Part shown: one piece after another, positions 15,046 through 18,630 of the stretch
Layout: the number at the start of each line of letters is the position of its first letter
How positions within the stretch are numbered: the first letter of the stretch is position 1
Assembly: GCA_032164295.1 (NCBI GenBank)
Contig: JAJHTX010000028.1
Coordinates: 1-18,630 of the forward strand
DNA from: Inonotus obliquus
Taxonomy: Eukaryota; Basidiomycota; Agaricomycetes; Hymenochaetales; Hymenochaetaceae
Length of the DNA: 18,630 nucleotides
Direction of reading: 5' to 3'
Made by a program: the position numbers and the translations under genes
The notes under the pieces: generated by a model
Told to the model about the DNA's origin: nothing
The model's input: the letters and a program-made list of their open reading frames with translations, nothing else
The model's database searches: none

Positions 15046-15932
15046 TAATTATATAACAAAAATTTTAATTTAATTTTTATATAATTTTTATAGTCTTTAT
15101 TCCTTTAATATAAAATTGTAAAGTTTGTGTTTTAAATATAACACAAAAGCTTAGTTTAAATTTTAATACAAAAAAAGCAAAATAAAAATTTTATTGTTTT
15201 TGTTTATTATTTTGTTTTTTTTCTTAAAAGTTTCACTTTTGTTTGTTACAATAGTTAATAATACTTATTTTATTAACAAAAGGTTTTAAAGTTAAATTTA
15301 AATTGTTGTGTGAATATCTTAACATAAAGTCTTGTGATTAATTAGTAATGCTAAACTAAATGCTTTTCAGCAGCTTTCATTTGCATCCTATCTAAGAAAT
15401 GTTCTATTTCTTATCTTGATGATTGTTTCAAATTATAACGAATTGCACCTTGCTGGTACCTGTTCTAATTTAAACAATCGTTAGTATCTAGGGGATAGAT
15501 TCTTGCTTGATATACTTTCAGCACTTATCTACCATGTTTGTGGCTACCCAACTGTGCCAAATTATAAATAAAAATATTTCAAGGTAATAGATATATATAA
15601 TGTTTATATATATTTTTAATCTATTAAAAAATAGACAATTACCACACCAAATTTAATATAATAGTTTATTTATACATAAAACATATAAATAATAATTAAA
15701 CTATTTACACAAAAAATATATTAAATTAAACTAACCCTAAGTCTATAGTAGACTCAGTACCAAACCAGAAATGACAAAGAGAATTATTTTTGGTTTTTAC
15801 ATTAAACTCGGTTTCAACAATTGGTACACTATGGAAACACAGCCTATTGATCCTTTCGTACTAGAAGGTCTCCCCCTTTTTACTAATTTTCCTCTCAGAA
15901 GATAGGGACCATACTGACTCACGTCGTATTAA

Positions 15933-17106
15933 CAATTGTGTTATCGTAATGATTTTTATTCAATACTTCAGTAACTCACGCTACTGTTCAGACTATGTCA
16001 TCACTAATAATAAGCTAAACTAATGTTTCGCCAATTACCAATGCCGGATGTTCGTGTCAGGTTTATTGTTAGTGATACTCACCTGTTAGTCGTTGAACCT
16101 TCTTGATTTGTCAAATTCTACAAAACTTGTTCACTTAATCAAGCTTGGCTGCAAATTAACTAATTAAGTTTTCCTTGCAATTTATCCGGTTATCATTTTA
16201 TTCTAAATATTCTTTTTTTGTTTTTAGTTTACTAAAAATAAGAAAACAAAAGAATAAAAAGGGGCTATACAGAAGTAAAAAAAACAATTTAAAAATATCT
16301 AAATACCATGTATTCCAGAAAAAACTATAAGCCTATTCTATACAACATACTAGGTTCGAAATGAGGAGAAACAAATTTTCTCAACAAAGATAATTGTTTG
16401 ATACCGAAGGTTAAAATCCATTGATCTTTTCGATCGTGTAAAACTCCAACATAAATACCTAGGTTTTGTTTAATAGCAATAGCTAATCTTATTACATCTT
16501 CTTTACTATAACTATTAGTATAGATTCGAACTCTATTTCTACTTTTATCAAAATTACCGTCCGTCATTATCAAATAAGCTAAAACAACAGGATTTAACAA
16601 ATTTAAAATGTTTTGAGGAACGATTTTAACAAATTTACCTTTATCCGCATTAAATTTATAGAACATATCAAAATATAGATTAAACACAGGTAAAGAAATT
16701 GTTTTTAACCTATAATTAATATAATTCTTATTTTTACCTTTAATTTGAATAGCTTTAACTGGAGTTTTCATGAAAACTTGAAATAAATCACCAACACTTT
16801 CAGCAAATTGTTTATAATCTGTACCAAAACTCATTTCAAATCTACTATTACTTGTTAATGAAGACCGAGAAATAGAGCCGTCACCTAACATTAAACCAAT
16901 TATTATAGAATGAAGTTTTTCTGGTAATGATTTTAATTCTTTAATGTTTAAATTATTCATAATATTTTATATTAGTTTTTATATTAATAGTGTCTAACGT
17001 GATTAAAAAAACAATTAATTTGTTTTTGTTTTTTTCACTAAATTTTACTTATGTGTTTATTTTCTCACTTTTTTATTTAAAAAGGATTGTTAAAGAAAAT
17101 AAGGCA
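15933..17106 (-). mobile_element. Group I intron in rnl at the equivalent of E. coli 2584 (mL2584)
   Basis: Self-splicing intron of about 1,174 nt. Exon boundaries are inferred from continuity: the 5' exon ends ...TTGGGT (U2584) and the 3' exon begins TTAATACG. The intron's last base is G, as expected. The core is clear on the minus strand: P-like AATTGCAAGGAAA (16169-16184), Q-like AATTTGCAGCCAAGC (16143-16157), R GGTTCAACGACTAACAGG (16082-16099) and S GACATAGTCTGAAC (15985-15999). The endonuclease ORF lies in the 5' half, upstream of the core. Confidence 0.85.
16325..16960 (-). CDS. LAGLIDADG homing endonuclease in the mL2584 intron
   Basis: 211 residues, ATG at 16960. Two LAGLIDADG motifs: IIGLMLGDGSI at residues 20-30 (D27) and VLAYLIMTDGNF at 126-137 (D134). 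This is the pattern of single-chain, double-motif enzymes like those of the LAGLIDADG_2 (PF03161) group, which includes I-SceI. Length is normal and the frame is intact. It would cut intronless rnl near the intron site and drive intron homing; it may also assist splicing, as some relatives do. It is free-standing inside the intron, not fused to the exon. A reading frame on the other strand at 16990-17175 is a shadow over intron and exon. Confidence 0.9.
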   Translation of the reverse strand: MNNLNIKELKSLPEKLHSIIIGLMLGDGSISRSSLTSNSRFEMSFGTDYKQFAESVGDLFQVFMKTPVKAIQIKGKNKNYINYRLKTISLPVFNLYFDMFYKFNADKGKFVKIVPQNILNLLNPVVLAYLIMTDGNFDKSRNRVRIYTNSYSKEDVIRLAIAIKQNLGIYVGVLHDRKDQWILTFGIKQLSLLRKFVSPHFEPSMLYRIGL

Positions 17107-17190
17107 ACCCAATTCACGTACCCTTTTAATGGGCGAACAGCCCAACCCTTCCAAGCTTCTTCCCCCGGAGGATAGGATGAATCGACATCG

Positions 17191-18366
17191 CTATTAATCT
17201 TAAATTTTCAGTTAAGTTTAGATCATATCTTCAACCTGTACTTTGAATACAAAAAGTATAGCTCAGGTTTTTGGCGTGTGATCGTTGAGGGATTTTATGT
17301 TGTCATAAACTGCGTACATCTAAACATAAAACTTCCCTGCTGATTGCTCAATCTTTAAAATTCTTACTTAAATTTAAAGTATTTAAAGCTTAAGAGGGTT
17401 CCAGCATATAGCCAATTTCTAAATTAATATTGCTATTAACTGTCCCCGATGTCAAAAAAGTCTTTTACACTGTCTACACCTGAATCTAATTTATTATTTT
17501 CAAATGGTACTACTTCATTAATTTTATATAACATAGAGTCGTGAAAATGTGAGTTTAACTCAGGTTTCAGCTGATCTAAATAACTTTTGCCTATATATAT
17601 TCTTTCATAATAATTACCACCAGAACCTTTTTTGTTATGAATAGAAGTGGTTATACCGAATTTGTTTTCTAAAGCAAATTTTAGTTTATTTATTTCTTCT
17701 GGCCTATAACTATCTGTACATAAGGTTACACCGCCTCTTTTTCTGTTAACTGCTTGACCGTCATCCATTATCCAAAAAGCTAAACTTCTTGAAGTCAGGT
17801 AATCAGCAATATTAACTGGTATTATTTTATTATTATTTATATCTAAAAATAAATCGGCTAAAGGTTTAAGTTCTTCTAAGGATTTTGTTCTAAAATAAAC
17901 CGATTGATTTATAACATTATATCTAGAATCTTTCCTAGAGTAACTTGTAGGTTCTTCTAAAGCCAAATTTTCTTGATTAACTAAGTTATATAAATGATTT
18001 AAGTAATCATTTTTTTTAATAGATTGTTCAAAAGTAATAAACGCTTTATTTAACCCAGTTCTACCTAGATGAGCATCTCCTAATATTGTTCCTATTAACA
18101 TTTCTTTAATTATATTTGTCATAATAAAAAAATTTATTAATTTTTAATTTTTAAAAATTCCTCTTGCTTAACAGTTTGTTAAGGTTATATGAAGGAACTA
18201 TCTCTGTTTAATATACAATTTACAATTAAACAAAATAGTTACAAACTATAAAGATGAGATATTGCCTATCAATCTATTTGATATTGGTTTGAACAACACA
18301 AAATATATTATTGGGTTTTATAAAAACTAAATTATTAAGTGTTATTTGTTACTTTTTTTTTTCTCA
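17191..18366 (-). mobile_element. Group I intron in rnl at the equivalent of E. coli 2500 (L2500)
   Basis: About 1,176 nt. The 5' exon ends GTTTGGCACCT (U2500) and the 3' exon begins CGATGTCG, giving an exact match to the universal sequence when joined. The intron ends in G. Core elements are downstream of the endonuclease: Q-like AATCAGCAGGGAAG (17331-17345), R-like CCCTCAACGATCACACGCC (17273-17291) and S-like GTTGAAGATATGATCTAA (17218-17235). The region before the endonuclease has a paired ATATCTC...GAGATAG element that is echoed at 9840-10062. Placement at 2500 rather than 2504 depends on reading the exon join this way. Confidence 0.82.
17436..18122 (-). CDS. LAGLIDADG homing endonuclease in the L2500 intron
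   Basis: 228 residues, ATG at 18122. Motifs: MLIGTILGDAHLG (residues 8-20, D16) and SLAFWIMDDGQAV (113-125, D121), again the double-motif LAGLIDADG_2 type. Conserved elements between and after include the SYSRKDSRYNV loop, VTLCTDSYRPEE and the terminal HFHDSMLYKI. The frame is intact and of normal size. It differs clearly from the enzyme in the neighbouring intron, so the two introns arrived separately. It probably recognises the uninterrupted 2500 region of rnl. Confidence 0.9.
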   Translation of the reverse strand: MTNIIKEMLIGTILGDAHLGRTGLNKAFITFEQSIKKNDYLNHLYNLVNQENLALEEPTSYSRKDSRYNVINQSVYFRTKSLEELKPLADLFLDINNNKIIPVNIADYLTSRSLAFWIMDDGQAVNRKRGGVTLCTDSYRPEEINKLKFALENKFGITTSIHNKKGSGGNYYERIYIGKSYLDQLKPELNSHFHDSMLYKINEVVPFENNKLDSGVDSVKDFFDIGDS

Positions 18367-18630
18367 AGGTGCCAAACAGCCGGGACAATGTGTACTCTCG
18401 CCGGCTATCAGCCTGTTATCCCTAGCGTAGCTTTTATCAAATGATCCCCGTCTATTCCATTTTATAGCGAGGGGTCACTATGCCCTACTTACGTATCTGG
18501 TCGACTTTTAGGTCTTTCAGTTAGATATGCTTACCGCCATTATACTATACGCAACCTTTACACTGGTTGATTGATCTCCATTCGATTTCTAGCTATACCT
18601 TAAAAATTTTGTTTGTTTTATATGTGAAGG

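Larger units (their letters stand above)
15324..18630 (-). rRNA. rnl: Mitochondrial large-subunit rRNA (rnl), 5' part outside the window, two introns
   Basis: The minus strand carries domain V and VI of 23S-like rRNA in three exons: 18367-18630, 17107-17190 and 15324-15932. Recognisable blocks: GGATAACAGGCTGATA and GTTTGGCACCT (exon 1); CGATGTCGATTCATCC...GGCTGTTCGCC...GGGT (exon 2); TTAATACGACGTGAGTCAG, GGTCCCTATCTTCTG, then the sarcin-ricin loop TAGTACGAAAGGA, and GATAAGTGCTGAAAG (exon 3). Joining the exons restores GGCACCTCGATGTCG and GGGTTTAATACG, in line with bacterial and mitochondrial LSU sequences. The 3' end is estimated from the GAGCTAACC...ACTAAT homologue; an A+T-rich insertion near 15545-15750 lengthens domain VI. 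This is the catalytic centre of the mitochondrial ribosome. Confidence 0.93.

Noticed and set aside
16990..17175. 61-codon plus-strand frame
   Set aside because: It crosses the rnl intron/exon boundary in antisense; its end is rRNA exon sequence.
1..18630. TAA reassigned to an amino acid throughout
   Set aside because: TAA also terminates intact genes such as the endonuclease at 17436-18122 and orf173, so a global code change does not fit.

Overview
This window is fungal mitochondrial DNA, most likely from a mushroom-forming basidiomycete (Agaricomycetes). The evidence is: (i) very high A+T content; (ii) both ends are organellar rRNA on the minus strand. The left end matches the fungal mitochondrial small-subunit primers MS1 (reverse complement near 1079-1103) and MS2 (near 499-520). 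The right end is the peptidyl-transferase domain of the large-subunit rRNA with two group I introns; (iii) UGA must be read as Trp (genetic code 4) in the gene at 4430-4951; (iv) a recognisable NAD2 N-terminus at 6658. The species cannot be named from the sequence.

Layout. 1-~1560: rns (minus, its 3' end lies off the window). 1561-4951: an AT-rich spacer, then three plus-strand genes of unknown function (two membrane proteins and one soluble-looking protein). 4952-6658: a spacer with an unusual two-block inverted repeat, then a minus-strand chimeric gene whose first ~68 residues are NAD2 and whose remainder is an unknown multi-pass membrane protein. 7053-9471: a degraded tRNA-like sequence, a basic 153-residue protein, remnants of a family B (mitochondrial plasmid/invertron-type) DNA polymerase that stop after the 3'-5' exonuclease domain, and a tRNA-like gene. 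9472-11458: repeats, GC-rich hairpin-forming DNA, an intron-5'-like segment and a frameshifted membrane ORF. 11474-11546: a second tRNA-like gene. 12082-14287 (minus): a hidden 151-codon membrane-protein frame interrupted by TAA, a decayed inverted copy of the 153-residue ORF, a structured spacer, and two small membrane proteins lying in one reading frame separated by a single TAA. 14896-14966: tRNA-Ile(GAT), minus. ~15324-18630: rnl (minus, 5' end off the window) with group I introns inferred at E. coli positions 2584 and 2500, each carrying its own LAGLIDADG endonuclease.

How it fits together. Between the two rRNA genes, the only standard mitochondrial gene with a clean structure is trnI. 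The rest of the ~13.7 kb looks like accumulated, partly decaying plasmid (invertron) DNA: a truncated protein-primed-type polymerase, its basic upstream ORF duplicated in inverted orientation, related tRNA-like sequences, shared short repeats, and several small hydrophobic proteins of the kind that recur in basidiomycete mitochondrial plasmids and integrations. Several frames run straight through a TAA into further coding-like sequence, which most simply means nonsense decay. The most unusual object is the NAD2-headed chimera. The two introns are ordinary mobile group I elements placed 84 bp apart in the ribosomal catalytic centre.
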